64,000 bases of DNA from Saturnia japonica (Eukaryota > Arthropoda > Insecta > Lepidoptera > Saturniidae), in contig CM065322.1 of NCBI GenBank assembly GCA_033032175.1, positions 9,424,001-9,488,000 of the forward strand, given 5' to 3'. Made by a program: the position numbers and the translations under genes. This document shows positions 36,186 to 48,240 of the stretch, piece by piece. The stretch's first letter is position 1. Each line of letters begins with the position of its first letter. The notes under the pieces were generated by a model that saw nothing but the letters and a program-made list of their open reading frames with translations, ran no database searches and had not been told where the DNA came from.

Positions 36186-36639
36186 TATTTCTTTCTTACC
36201 AAAACATAAAAATGAATATCCCTAATTTGAGACATAACGGGTTCTTCAAACAAACTTTCACCCAAGTTTTATTTTCACCATATGTGGAATAAGACAATGA
36301 AATGATTCACTTTTAGCAAAACTGTATAATCCGGATAATTTACAATAGGTATATCGCTTAGAATATATAAACTCCCGCGAGCCGCGATTGACAGCGCACG
36401 TTACATTCCTATCATAAAATAAAACAGTAATTATGCCGTACTGCGTAGTTAAACAGTTTAAAATCACTTCAGCCAATCTTAAAAAGAATACTGGACTATC
36501 ATTTAATAAGTAATTATTAGAAATACAATACATTTCTTATTATGTATAACAATGTCAATATATCAACAAACCAGATTGACAATCAACAAACTGCTAGGTA
36601 TGGCAGGCGATGTCATTCTCCCAATTATCGCGCATGCGC

Positions 36640-36849
36640 AATTGGTGTTCCCATATTTTGTTCATAGATACTTTCATCCTTATTTTTTACCCTTAAAGTT
36701 TTATTTTTGCTACAAAAGTACCCTATTTCCTTACCTAAGGTCCAATTTATCTCTATACCAAAGTTCATCAAAGTTGGTTCAGTGGTCTAGGCGTGAAAAC
36801 GTAACAGACAGACAGACAGATTTACTTCGCATTTATAATTTAATATGGA
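36640..36849 (-). mobile_element. Helitron-like element, TCCATATT end
   Basis: On + it contains AAGTTCATCAAAGTTGGTTC, TAGGCGTGAAAACGTAACAG, (ACAG)n and GCATTTATAATTTAATATGGA. On the minus strand this is a 5'-TCCATATT terminus followed by TATAAATGCGAAG, as in common lepidopteran Helitrons. The 3' limit is unclear. The 116-residue ORF at 36552 runs into it and is not a gene. Confidence 0.5.
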
Positions 36850-37404
36850 CTTCCATATTGTTTTGTAAATTAGTTGAAGAACGTATATTCCTACAACTAT
36901 AATTAAAAGAACAGCTATGGAACTAGTAAGAAAGTCTTTAATTTTATAAATTGCAATTTAAATAGCAGTAATCGTACCAAACGAGTTTTGTTTCTCAGAC
37001 TTATTTTAGGTATAATTTAGACCAAGGTAAAAATAACCATTGTTTCGCATTCGATTACAAATTGAGTTAGATTAGACCACCTATTAATGATAAAATTTAT
37101 TAAATATGACAGCTTCATATAAAGTCACTGAACTTTTACAAGTATTCGAGTTTTAGAAGTAAAAAATTATTTGGTAATATCTCTAAATGAAGTTGAATTG
37201 TAATGGTCAAGATCGTTGACTTTATGACATATTTTTTATTTGCCATCTGTTTGATAACTTGGTATAGTGAAAAATTTCTGGCAAATAAAAAAATATAACT
37301 GGTCACTTTTTATTGAATTGAGAAGAGGTACTCGTTGGCAATACATGTATAATGGTTACCACAAGAATATCTAGAACTAGAAAAAGTTAAACTAGTCCAG
37401 AAAT

Positions 37405-37615
37405 GTTAAAAGAAAATCGAAAATGTTCTCAGTTCGAATGTATATTTTTTACAAATGTTCAGCCATAAATAACTTCTTTGTTTTTGAACCGATTTGGATG
37501 AATCTGTTTTCGTTGGAGGGGGGGGGGGGGGGGGGCAGGTTGCCCCATTTTAAGTAACTCCTCAAAATCATTGAAATTGGTTTTCCTTTTTATTAAAAAT
37601 TGTCTTGTATCTTGT
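37405..37615 (+). repeat. Dispersed repeat family D with poly(G) tract
   Basis: AGTTCGAATGTATATTTTTT, CAGCCATAAATAACTTCTTT, ACCGATTTGGATGAATC and TGCCCCATTTTAA match family D. Where other copies have GGAAAGGGGATACC, this one has a run of about 18-20 G at 37517-37536. The glycine- or proline-rich frame here is an artefact. Confidence 0.6.
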
Positions 37616-37849
37616 ATATTGTTGTAGCTATACAGTCTAGTTTGGTGTTGGCTATCGGTGGTTAATACATCACACACCACCTTACTTGAATTAAATTGCT
37701 CAACTGCCAGGTAAAATTGTAAAAGTATGTGTATTAGTAACGCAAAAAGAATAATTACAAAAAAAATACTGTGCCATGTAAGCAAGTACCACTTAAACTG
37801 ATCAATACATTTATTATAATTTTTAAAAGGCCTCTTATGTATGTAACAC

Positions 37850-38030
37850 GCGTTCGTAATCGGAGCATATTATTATTGCGTTAGCTGTGTACAACGGCTT
37901 TATTCGAACAACTCTCCGCGGCGCTGCCATCGTACCTGTGTATCCTATCGTAGTTCTCACTTCCCGTACATGCCTCCGGCTTGCCAGATTAGAGTCAAAG
38001 CGTGAAATTATACAGCGTTTCTCAATAAAG
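37850..38030 (-). mobile_element. Helitron family A internal remnant
   Basis: TTATTCGAACAACTCTCCGCGGCGCTGCCATCGTACC and CGTAGTTCTCACTTCCCGTACATGCCTCCGGCTTGCCAGATTA align with 46620-46715 of a minus-strand family A Helitron. Termini absent. Confidence 0.4.
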
Positions 38031-38814
38031 AGGCTAGAATAGATAGCAAAAAAACTTTTTTCAAATGTTGCTTGTAGTTCCAGAGAAAGAAGAAACAAAA
38101 AAGTCTCATGAACTATTTTAATATTACTTAGTGTAAACATATAGTATTTAACTAAATAATACTTTTCCTGTAACTTTGACAGCTAGTGAAATAATAATAA
38201 AAGTTTGGTAATCACAACTGTACAGTACAACTACGTCGAAAATTTTTTTTCTTCGTTTATTTTACAAAAACTAACATAAAATTTGATTGTAATGTCCCGA
38301 AAAACCAGAACTGGTTTATGTCGAAATAATGATTCAACTCGTTCTAGATACATCGTAGACAAAAATAATCTATAGATACTATATAAATCTAATTTAAAAT
38401 AAATATTAAATAATCTTGTAATATGTAGGTAAATAATATTGTGGGATAATAGTCGTACTCGCAAAGTGTAGTATTTATTATAAGGATCGCGTAGTAAGTA
38501 TTATCAAAAGACCACTAAGACATGTTGAGTCTCATAAATTGCATGGTTTAAAAGCAGCGTAAATTAGATTGTTATTGGAAGATTTTATTTTGACTAAAAA
38601 ACTATAGACGTACAACTTTAGGAAATGCAATAAACGCTACGCCGCTCCTTCTAGTTATACTTGAAATATATTTTCTTATTGTTAAATTACTTATATTTTT
38701 ACCCATTCGAAAAAAAAAAGTTTTTGCTTTAGGTTCATTTACAATTTATCATTTACGTAATATGCCAACATGACTCTAAGGTAAATTAGTTTAAAATGTT
38801 ATGAAAACAAGGCC

Positions 38815-39055
38815 ATTTAAAAAAAAAAAAATTAAAACCATCATAGATGATTTTAAAGAGTTCCCCTATGTATTTTTGAAGTTAAAGGTCCAACCAATGT
38901 CAATTAAATTAAAATGGGACCACCCTTGAGGTGACACCTCAACAAAAATGAATCATCCAAATCGGTGCACAAGCAAAGAAGTTATGGTTGAACATCCGTT
39001 AAAAAATATATACATTCGAATTGAGTAACCCGTCTTTTGTTGAAGTCGGTTAAAT
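38815..39055 (-). repeat. Dispersed repeat family D, minus copy
   Basis: AAATGGGACCACCCTTGAGG, ATCATCCAAATCGGTGCACA, AGAAGTTATGGTTGAACATC, ACATTCGAATTGAGTAACCC and CTTTTGTTGAAGTCGGTTAA: the reverse complement of family D with its GACTTCAACAAAAG start intact at 39030-39045. Confidence 0.65.
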
Positions 39056-39149
39056 ATTATAACACTCACTAGATAGGTAGTGATATTGTGACAATATTTC
39101 TCAAACATTCAAGTTTTCTCATGATATTTACCTAAACCGTTCATAATTA

Positions 39150-39275
39150 AACTTTTTTCGCGGCTGAGTGCCGTAAGCGCTCCCCCCAAGTTCGGTGAAG
39201 CTGTAAAAGCCGCAACGGCTCTATTTTTGGATGGGGCCCCTAAGGCTAAGAGTGTAGTCAGTTTAAAAAAAAGGT
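39150..39275 (+). repeat. Retroposon 3' end (family E)
   Basis: TTCGCGGCTGAGTGCCGTAAGCGCT, GTTCGGTGAAGCTGTAAAAG and CCCTAAGGCTAAGAGTGTAGTCAG, followed by a short A tract (39268-39275). Confidence 0.6.
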
Positions 39276-39414
39276 AATGAAACTCATATTAGTGATATTA
39301 GTTAATGTATATGGATTTAAAAAATAGTTAGTTGAGACCGATTCTCAACTCATGACTCAACTTCTACCGGTATTAAAAACTGAACCATGAGTGCATTTTA
39401 ATTAGACTTGTATT

Positions 39415-39709
39415 AGGTACATGTCTTTCTTATACATAGGCCACAATAAGGTATTTTGTGATATTTTGTTCATTATTGAAAAGTGATTAATGAGCATTAT
39501 TTTTAGGAATGGAATATTAATACTTAGAAACAAGAGTTACTTCATCATAAAGACAATTTTATTAAGTTAAACTTTGCTCTTTATATAATTATTTGGACAC
39601 ATAGTTTAGGAGATAATAAAAAAATGTAGGTACTTGCGGGAAGTGAGAACAATTATGATAGGCAACACCGAGATAAAATAACACGGGTAAAATCGTGGAG
39701 AACGACTAG
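39415..39709 (+). mobile_element. Helitron family A, 3' part
   Basis: Aligns with 7160-7461: TTCTTATACATAGGCCACAA, GAGCATTATTTTTAGGAAT and TTAAGTTAAACTTTGCTCTTTA, ending AACACGGGTAAAATCGTGGA-GAACGACTAG. The 5' end is missing or unrecognised. Confidence 0.6.
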
Positions 39710-39979
39710 TAAGTAAGCCTAGATTTCTTTGACAGTATCGATTGCGAGTATTTTTTTCACTTTGTCACCCAACCCAATTATTGTTTGTCTTTTAAACCTG
39801 CTAAATATTTTTTTGTTTTTTATTTTGTTGTTTTTTTTATCTGATATAAGCTACTTATTATTTTACCTGATAATGTAGTGTGATGTATTGTTTGTGTATT
39901 ATGAGCCTTGGATGCTTGTTTTGTGTTGTATTTTTTAAAATTTGTATCTTATCCGTGAGGACTTTTAAATGGCTGTATG

Positions 39980-40690
39980 TAAAGATTGTAATGTCTTATA
40001 TTTATCGATGAATAGCTGTTATAACTTCCTTTAAATAAATAATTCGATTAATTGATTATACAATCATGTATGTAAACGTTTGCTTTATAATAAAATAAAT
40101 ATTCTACATATAGCAAGTGTACTCGTTGCCCAAGGTCCTCCCTTTCACATCTAAATCATCATAAAATAAATTATATTCATTCCGACTTACTTATTGTAGA
40201 TCAGACATAACTAATGTACAAATGGATTACACAACCATTAGTTAATTCGTTAAAGCAACTGTAAGTTTTAAGCATATAGCGGCGTCGTATGAACGATGAG
40301 ATGGTTTATGTCGTTCATGATTTATTAGTTATTAATTGCATATTGCAGGATCGAATATCACTAGCAATATCAAAGTTAGTTGGTTTAACATATTCGTGTG
40401 AAACTTATTTTACAATTAATTATGAATTTATCTGATGTAGAACAGGTATATTAAACCAGTAAATAGATGATTTTTATTATCATTAAAAAATGGAAATGTA
40501 TACCTATAGTTTAAAAAATAATCTCAGTGTTCAGTTTTTAATAGTTTTACCATAGTAAAAATAATTAGAAAATTCAAAAACTCTGTTAAGAAGTACACTT
40601 TCCGCGCCCGTATAAAACGGAAACAGTAAGACATAGTTGAGTCTAGTAAGACACGGTTGAGTCCGTAAAAGTTAAAAAAAAATAGTGTTT
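39980..40690. other. No gene recognised
   Basis: AT-rich and without repeats recognised in the window. Confidence 0.4.
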
Positions 40691-40694
40691 CGGC

Positions 40695-40800
40695 AAATTG
40701 ACGGTACTGTCCCTAATGGTAAGCACAGTACAATCCTAACACAACGGTGACTACAAAGAGATCGTAATCGCCGCTGTCATGACGGCCAGCATTCATTTAA
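40695..40800 (-). repeat. LINE 3' UTR (tail family F), minus copy
   Basis: TTGACGGTACTGTCCCTAATGGTAAGCACAGTACAATCCTAACACAACGG on + is the reverse complement of 590-662. Confidence 0.5.
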
Positions 40801-40809
40801 CTGGATATG

Positions 40810-42200
40810 CACAAGTTGATCGCTAAATGCGACATTTGAATGAGACAACTGAGTCACGGTGGTCGCGCCTTAGCCGGTAATAAAACCACCCACCACTCTA
40901 TTTTCGCCATTTCCTCGTTGGTTACTAAGTAGGATGCACCACGTGCAGGTGAAGTTGGCTTGAGTGTCTCAGCTTTAAAGATGTCATTTGACACCCCAAA
41001 ATCCTACGAAATCCCTAAAAACTTTCTTAATTATACAAATGAAAACTGATCTTACTTTTTTATAAGGATTTACGTTATAATTTTAATAACTTCAACCTCA
41101 ATTTAAATCTAAACTTTGAGGATAATTGAAAACGCTGATACCTACGAAGTAAAAGTAAATCATCTGTTTGTTGAACTTTAACAACTTTGTAGACAATACG
41201 ATCATGATATGATTTTATAGGATTATTTACAGGACGAAATTGATGAGCTTCGCTCGACTGTATTCCATTTTCATAACTCGAATTAATGGTATTGTTGTTT
41301 CTGTTTGTCTTATGATTGGATCTTATTTGATGTTTCTAGTCTTACTTGTATTGAATTACAACGATATTATGATTTATTACGATCTATCTGGGAAATGTTT
41401 ATTTAATATGTAAATATAATGTACAGTATTAACATTTATGAGCTATAGAGTGACCGCGAGTGCTATATCGCTCTTTGGTGGAGAATGATGTGCGGGGGGA
41501 TGAACTAACAAAAGCACAAGTTTACAGGATAATTCTTAAAGCAATGGTTTCCAATATTTTAAGTGTTATGCTAGTTGTAATAATTGGCTATATTTTGCAT
41601 TTATTAAACAAGATGTAGTAGGCACATAGGTGATATAGGTATATTTTAATTTATAAAAATAAAAAAAATTAAGAAAGCCAGTAAAAGAATTAAATTGTAT
41701 GAACTCATCAATAAATCAATAACAACATGTTTTTTCTTTATGGCTTTTAGTTTTTTGACGGAGTGAATTTTAAATCACCCGATTTTACTTCCTTTGCAAT
41801 ATTTATCAGAGTTTTTAGCGTACCTCGTAGCCTCGCTCCCGATTTTGCTAATGTGTCAGTTTTGTTTTAAAAGCTTTCTTTATCTACTTTCCTTTTGAGA
41901 AAGTATCGGCCACGTTATAAATGATATCCTTCGCATCACGACATAAAGCACAATCCATCTATGGAAATTTTATCTCATGTGTGTGTGTCGTCCCACCCCG
42001 CGCCCCCAAGGAGCGCCACGCAGCTATCCAAGACGAGGTCCTACTCGCGGTCACACTATAGTAAATGAGTCCATGACTGAGTGACATAAGATTATTTGAA
42101 GATAGTTAATTTATAATAACTGTAACTGGCTTTGACTAATTATATCAATAAGCTCGTCAGAGCCCGAATCAAAAAATGAGTTTTGATTATTAAAGTTTGT
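40810..42200. other. No gene recognised
   Basis: Mixed AT-rich DNA. A segment at 41985-42055 is locally GC-rich (CCCACCCCGCGCCCCCAAGG) but has no open frame or known motif. Confidence 0.35.
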
Positions 42201-42211
42201 GATTGTATTTT

Positions 42212-42320
42212 TTTTTTAGATCTGACTATACTGTTAGCCTTAGGGGCTCTGAAGCCGCTGCGGCTTGTACAGCTTCACCGAACATGGGGGCGAGCGCAGA
42301 AGGCACTCAGACGCGAAGGT
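42212..42320 (-). repeat. Retroposon 3' end (family E), minus copy
   Basis: A run of T, then AGATCTGACTATACTGTTAG-CCTTAGGGGCTCTGAAGCCG and CAGCTTCACCGAACATGGGG. The ORF starting at 42265 lies partly in it and is not a gene. Confidence 0.6.
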
Positions 42321-43139
42321 TGTGATTGTACCCAATGACATTTTATTTATAGACGCATCATACGCCAACATTATTCCACTAAAAAACAGCGTAATTAAAC
42401 TATACATACAAACTATCAATAACGCTTTCTGTTATATAATACGTAAAAAAGGAAATAATAAGAAAGACATCCTACGTTATTTTTATTGTTAGAACGAAAT
42501 AAATATATATTTTGTAATCACGTAATCGCGTGCTACTATGACACTGGATAATACGTGACTAAGAGAATGTCAGGCAATTACCTAACTTCAATATTGCCAA
42601 AATAGAGCGCGGGTAACGCATCTACACTTATAAAAACATCTTAGATTGTACCCATTACTTAATATATCGCTACAGGATACTCATGCGAAAGTTAGACCGG
42701 ACTACGAAGATATCAAAGACCTGACTACAAAGATATCAAAATTAGGCATCAACACTTTGTTACGTTCGAGTAATTTCACTAGATTTTCTTGTTGAACAAG
42801 AAACGTTTTACGCTTTAAAATGAGAACTGCGGATGTCTGTTATTATTTGTAGCTGTTAGTTAGCTCAGCTTAGACCGCTCAGAAGAACTTTGAGATCATA
42901 TACCATATTGTATACATTCATAACTTAGACATTCATAGTTCATGCACAAGTCGGATTTTAAAAGGTGCTAAGAATTCGTTTATAACAATGTAACACGGTG
43001 TTCATCGATTTAAAAGTAAGTTTAACCTGTACTATGCCAAACAAACAAATGAACATAGTTGTATTTTCCAGATCACTATCACCTTACTAGTTAGTATACG
43101 TCCGCTCCGCACTACGGTCAGCTTGCTAATCCCCGCCAT

Positions 43140-43230
43140 TTTTTTGTTTTATAACTGACTATACTGTTAGCCTTAGGGGCCCTGAAGCCTCTGACGGCTT
43201 TTACAGCTTCACCGGACTTGCCCCGCCATA
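43140..43230 (-). repeat. Retroposon 3' end (family E), minus copy
   Basis: T-rich start, then AACTGACTATACTGTTAGCC-TTAGGGGCCCTGAAGCC and TTTTACAGCTTCACCGGACTTG. Confidence 0.6.
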
Positions 43231-43984
43231 TGCGCTCGTCTCTGTTATATAGGCGCTTGAGACGAAATCAATACATTACCTCGTGAAGTCAATACACTAC
43301 AATGGTCATTACAACAAAAAAAAACATCATGATCGAAAAACGCCCCCGTGACTTCTCAGGTTCTCAGCTTTTTAGTCTACAGTAAGGTTAGATAAAATTT
43401 TAACATCAGCTCTTGTATATAATAATTATATAAGTATGCATTTCATTTATTTATTTAGTAGATTATTGGTGTATTTGTATTGTATTTATTAAATTATTAT
43501 ACTTTAATGTGTGCTTATTTTAAGGTTTAGAATTTTTTTCTATTAATGATATTTTTTATATAATACAACTGGTTATTTCAGTAATGTACGAACCGTGAAG
43601 CATAATAAAGTCTTTATTTATTCATTGACGGCATCATAAACGAAACTGCTTAACTTAATCAGATCGGAGACATTAGAAGAAAATGTGGAAAATACTCACA
43701 GATACTCGCCTCGGCGCATTCTGTATATATTTTGAAGTACCTATTTATCCAGAATTGCCTTTGTTGTGATATTTACAGGAATCACAGATATGAAATGGAG
43801 ACTGTAAATAAATATGCGTTTCGGGAGTCTTTGCTGTTTTTGTATCATACTGACAAATCAGTGTGAAAGAAAGTCGGGCATTGAAATCCAAATTACTATG
43901 ATGCGTTTTTATTCCCATGGAGTGAATTGACAATGATTAATATCAAATTTGAAAATAATGTTGTCACATTTATTTTATAGTATT

Positions 43985-44115
43985 GTGCTACCGTATAATA
44001 ACCATTAACGTCAAGCGATCTGGCAAGTTGCAGGCAAGTACGGTGCGTTAACGACAGCACGTTGATGAGTTGGTAGAACCAATTTAACACGAGTGAAATC
44101 GTGAAGCACAGCTAG
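43985..44115 (+). mobile_element. Helitron family A, 3' end
   Basis: GATCTGGCAAGTTGCAGGCAAGTACGG, AACACGAGTGAAATCGTGAA and the terminus GCACAGCTAG (CTAG 44112-44115) followed by T. Only the terminal part remains. Confidence 0.55.
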
Positions 44116-44179
44116 TATAGATATATAATAGCAAAATAATAAGCTTTGTAATGATCATGTTATAGTATACAAGATATTT

Positions 44180-44605
44180 AAAAAAAAAGAAACCATTTTC
44201 AATTACTTTGAAGAGTTCTCTTGGGTATCTTCGAAGTTCAAAAACTAATGCCAATGAAATTAAAAGGTGGTCTCCACCCTTGAAGTATCTCTTGTAATCC
44301 ATCAAAAAAAGAATCATCGAAATCGGTTCGATCGGTCGATTGTTGCATTTCCGGCTGTAGAGCATGTTTAATTATTGCTGACGGAATTTACCATTAAATG
44401 AAAAAACAGTACTTGGGTTGTAGGTGTCATATTTTCAACAGCCCATAGATAACATGACATAGACACAGAATTAATTTACAGAGCATTAGTGATGTGAATA
44501 CACGTAACAATAAACAAAGAAGATATGGTTGAACTTCCATAAAATATAAATATATATATATACATTCGATTTGAGTAACCTCCCGTCTTTTGTTGAAGTC
44601 GTTTA
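44180..44605 (-). repeat. Dispersed repeat family D, minus copy, interrupted
   Basis: Two family D blocks: 44195-44345 (ending ATCGAAATCGGTTCGATCGG) and 44509-44605 (AATAAACAAAGAAGATATGGTTGAAC to CTTTTGTTGAAGTCGTTTAA). About 165 bp of unrelated sequence separates them, consistent with an insertion or a patchwork copy. Confidence 0.55.
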
Positions 44606-45187
44606 AAATATAATCTTGATCCTTGTAGTGTAAAATTCTGAAATAATATTCATAAAAATTTTAAAACAAATTCGAACCCATTTAGGCGTTATTTCATCAT
44701 AACCAATACAACAGGCTGCTTTCATAAATAATCCGTCTAATTATTAATGATTACGAACAGTGTCAACAAACCCTCGGCTTCCCTGGTCTCCTGAACACCC
44801 CACCACGTAGAAAGTGAACGTAAACCATCCACCAGGGCATGAAGCGCGGACGCATCAACACATGCTGCGAGGCGGCGGTTCGCAACGAACGCCGACAAAA
44901 AAAAATCATAAAAAATCATAAAAAAAACAGTACTTAATAGTTTCGAATTCTTTTTAAACTGTGCCAGTGATTTAAGTAAAGTATTAAGGATGAAGATAAT
45001 TTTATTACTCGGTAAGTTTTATTTTTTACTATTTCTTTAATATAATCACGCAGTGTAATAACAATAATAAATAATAATTTGAAAACTATCATCTATCAAT
45101 TTACTATACCAGCCATGTGAATATTTTAAAAACTGTGATTTTGCTACAAATTACTCAAAGAAGTTCCACACAAATTTGGATCATAAT

Positions 45188-45317
45188 TGTCATGATTTTA
45201 AAATATTAGTGTCTGAAATTCTTTGCTGAATAAAGACAAGATTTAGTTGGTAATTTTTGTCTTTTATCAATTTATTCAGCAAAGAATTACAGACAGTTAT
45301 ATTTTAAAATCATGACA
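45188..45317. repeat. Foldback (inverted repeat) of about 130 bp
   Basis: Left arm TGTCATGATTTTAAAATATT...AATTCTTTGCTGAATAAA-GACAA (45188-45239). Right arm 45260-45317 is its reverse complement with a few mismatches and an 8-base bulge (TTTATCAA), spaced by about 20 bases. It could be a MITE, a foldback remnant or an RNA hairpin. No clear target duplication. Confidence 0.75.
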
Positions 45318-45319
45318 AC

Positions 45320-46585
45320 CAGACAGTCGTTAATGTGACAATTGACCATAGATATGAACATTACATATTGTATACTTGAGTATAGGCAAAGGCATATATG
45401 AAAACCAAACAAAAATAATTTCAAAGCAGTTATGAGGACTGCCGACAGAAGTGAAAACTTATAACTATATACATTTTTCCTAAACTTAAAATGATAGAAT
45501 TAATAATAATAATATAAGTAACTATTATTAATATTAATAATATAATTTAAAAAATACAAATATAATTTGAAATCAGAAAAACTAAGTTTGTAAAATCTAT
45601 TTATGTAACCTATGAAAACATTTTTTTTAAATCGTTAACACCTCTCGTGACTATGTCGATAACGACTTACATAAATTTACTTCCTAACCAAACCTTCCTA
45701 TAGAAGTTTTCACTTGAAATACCGAAAGGAAATTTTTTTACTAGACACGGTAATCTCGTGTTAATTATTCGATAAGATGTCGCCTTTATTAGTAGAATAT
45801 AGCAAAAATTTCTGTACAGATGTATACGTAGTAGGTACAAACATTTGCAATCTTAAAAACCCTATTAATCTAAACATTATTGTATACGTTTAAAGTTTAC
45901 AGCTGTTAAAATGCTGTTATAAATGCTTTCCTTTTTACTCTTTTAAATTAGATGTAAGCTCAATTAAGAAGCATAAAAAACCGAGTACAGATTTTCTTCA
46001 AATTGCTGCAAATAAATAATACACTATAATATTTTTTTTTTGGCATTATTAAATAAAGACATCTTAGTACACGGTTACCATTAACATCGTAACAGATTCG
46101 GAATGGTTTTCAATTAAAGTCAGAGTCAAACACTAAATACTTTAAAAATTGATGAATAATCAAGTTTATTTTATTTTGAACATGTTTTAAAAATAACATT
46201 TTATCGATAATCGTATCACGCATATTATTGATATTTAATAATACGTACATTAAGTAGAAAATCTATAGTTTTTCTCCTAATCAATGACGATGTAACTTGA
46301 AAAATATTTGGATACTAATGAGCCTTCACGATATATTCCTTCACCAAGACGACTATTTGATAAGAGATTGTTCTGTGGTGCGTATATAACAATATAATAA
46401 ACACTATATACCGCATTCAAGGCATAGTAGACCATTGAACGAGAGAAAACGGATATCTGTCGATAACAAAACGTACTTCAGTCTATTGTGTTTTAAATAT
46501 GAACCGAGAATGGAATATATTCGTTGAAAATGAAAATACAAAAATAAATCATGATGGAAAGAGCATTGTATAGGTACATAGAAGT
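45320..46585. other. AT-rich, nothing recognised
   Basis: AT-rich (45480-45560 is nearly pure A/T). No gene or shared repeat identified. Confidence 0.4.
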
Positions 46586-46588
46586 AGT

Positions 46589-46902
46589 TGTGTTCTACGG
46601 TTTCACCCGTGATAAATTTATTCGATGAACTCCCCACAGTGCCGTCTTCGACGTACCAGTGTACCCTACCGTTGTTTTCACTTCTCATACATACCTATAA
46701 CTTGCCAGATTACTTAACACGTATGATTACTCCTTCGCTTCTTAGGATAGTTATGTAGCCTATAATATCCTTCCTCAATAATTATGGTATAATATGCAAA
46801 AATATTTTTTGTCATATGACTGGTAGTTACAGAGATTAGCGCGTTTAAACAGAAACGGGAACAAATAATATCTTAAGTTTTATAATATTGGTAATAAATA
46901 GA
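46589..46902 (-). mobile_element. Non-autonomous Helitron, family A
   Basis: On + it runs from the degraded 3' end TGTTCTACGGTTTCACCCGTG to the 5' end TATAATATTGGTAATAAATAGA (TCTATTTATT on the minus strand). It contains GTAGTTACAGAGATTAGCGCGTTTAAAC, the reverse of the GCGCTAATCTC motif. The 94-residue minus ORF is internal and not a gene. Confidence 0.6.
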
Positions 46903-47057
46903 TTACGTACAAAATTTAATCGTATTGAATATTGACTTAATCATTAACAAACCCATTGATTTATATTGAATACAACTAAATCATACTCTTTAAGTATATC
47001 TCAACACTATTAAAAATCTCAGTACTATACAAAAAAGTCAATAAAATGTAATGTTTC

Positions 47058-47300
47058 ATTCGACTTCAACAAAAGACGAGGTTACTCAATTCGAATATTT
47101 TTTTATGGATGTTCAGTCATAACTTATATTGTTTATGAACCGATTTGGATGATTTTTTTTTGTTGGATAGGGGATAGTTACCTCAAGGCTGGTTCCATTT
47201 TAATTTCATAGGCATTGGTTCTTCAACTTCGAAGATATACGAGGAAACTTCAAAATCATTGAAGTTGGTTTCCTTTTTTGTTAAAAATTGTTTTGTCAAA
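47058..47300 (+). repeat. Dispersed repeat family D
   Basis: CGACTTCAACAAAAGACGAG-GTTACTCAATTCGAATATTT, ATGGATGTTCAGTCATAACTT, GGTTCCATTTTAATTTCATAGGCATTGG and TTAAAAATTGTTTTGTC. The most complete plus-strand copy. Confidence 0.65.
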
Positions 47301-48164
47301 TTACTTTTAGTGAGAGTAGCGCGTCTATTTATAATTATAAACCTTAATTAATAAAACATGGTTTTATTGGTATATTGTAACTTGAAGTTATATAGATTAA
47401 CTGGAATTTAGTTACATACACTTACTTTACAATTCACTCGTTACACAATATCAACATTCGAGCACATAATATAATATTAACGATTTTATAATGAGTTGCT
47501 GAAATCGAATTGCATGAGTTGTATCTCAGTTGATAGGTTAAAAGATTTTACAATATAGATATGAATTGTATATTATTTTTTTATTTTAGTCATTCATTTT
47601 AATTATATTTTCCAATCGAGACATGATCTTACCAAACAACTGAAAATCTATTACCTACCTATATTTGTATTTAATACTATTAAGTGAGCAATTCATAGAT
47701 ACATATCGACATTGGATTGCAAACACGTAGTAACAAGTAAAAAGCAAATTGATTTTTCCGAATAATATGGTAGCATTTTTTTGTCTTTTAATATTTTTAT
47801 TTCAATTATTTGTTTTTGCAATCACTTACTTACATTTCTACATATTATACACTAACAGATAATGTAAATATGTTAACACACACGACAGACCATGAATTAG
47901 CAGAACATTCCGTACAGTCTTAAAGATTTCCGTGCCATTAAACACACGAATTACCGACATCTGTACATGCATAAAAATTTATGTCCAGTTAATGCAATGA
48001 ATCCTAAGTCTTGTAAACTTTTCTGTACAACTCTTAGCATTCTTACTGTTGAAGTAGACAAATACGACCACGTGATTACATCCAGTAATATATTGTTTGT
48101 TAATCAATAGAGTATGTCATAACTTTGTGTACATTTTTTTTATCGATTGCTATTTTGCTGGATG

Positions 48165-48240
48165 GTAGGACATGACAGTTGTGTCCGATTGAATCACGAT
48201 CACCATACACCAAGTGTAACAACTGCTTAAGACTGTCACA
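48165..48240 (-). repeat. Short dispersed repeat family G
   Basis: TGGTAGGACATGACAGTTGTGTCCGATTG...GATCACCATACACCAAGTGTAACAA, reverse-complement relative of 20815-20890. The ORF at 48444 lies outside it and has no recognisable content. Confidence 0.45.

Noticed and set aside
36552..36902. 116-residue ORF
   Set aside because: Its second half lies in a Helitron and includes the (ACAG)n tract; the hydrophobic text comes from AT-rich codons.
37459..37785. 108-residue minus-strand ORF with a proline run
   Set aside because: The prolines come from the poly(G) tract of a family D repeat.
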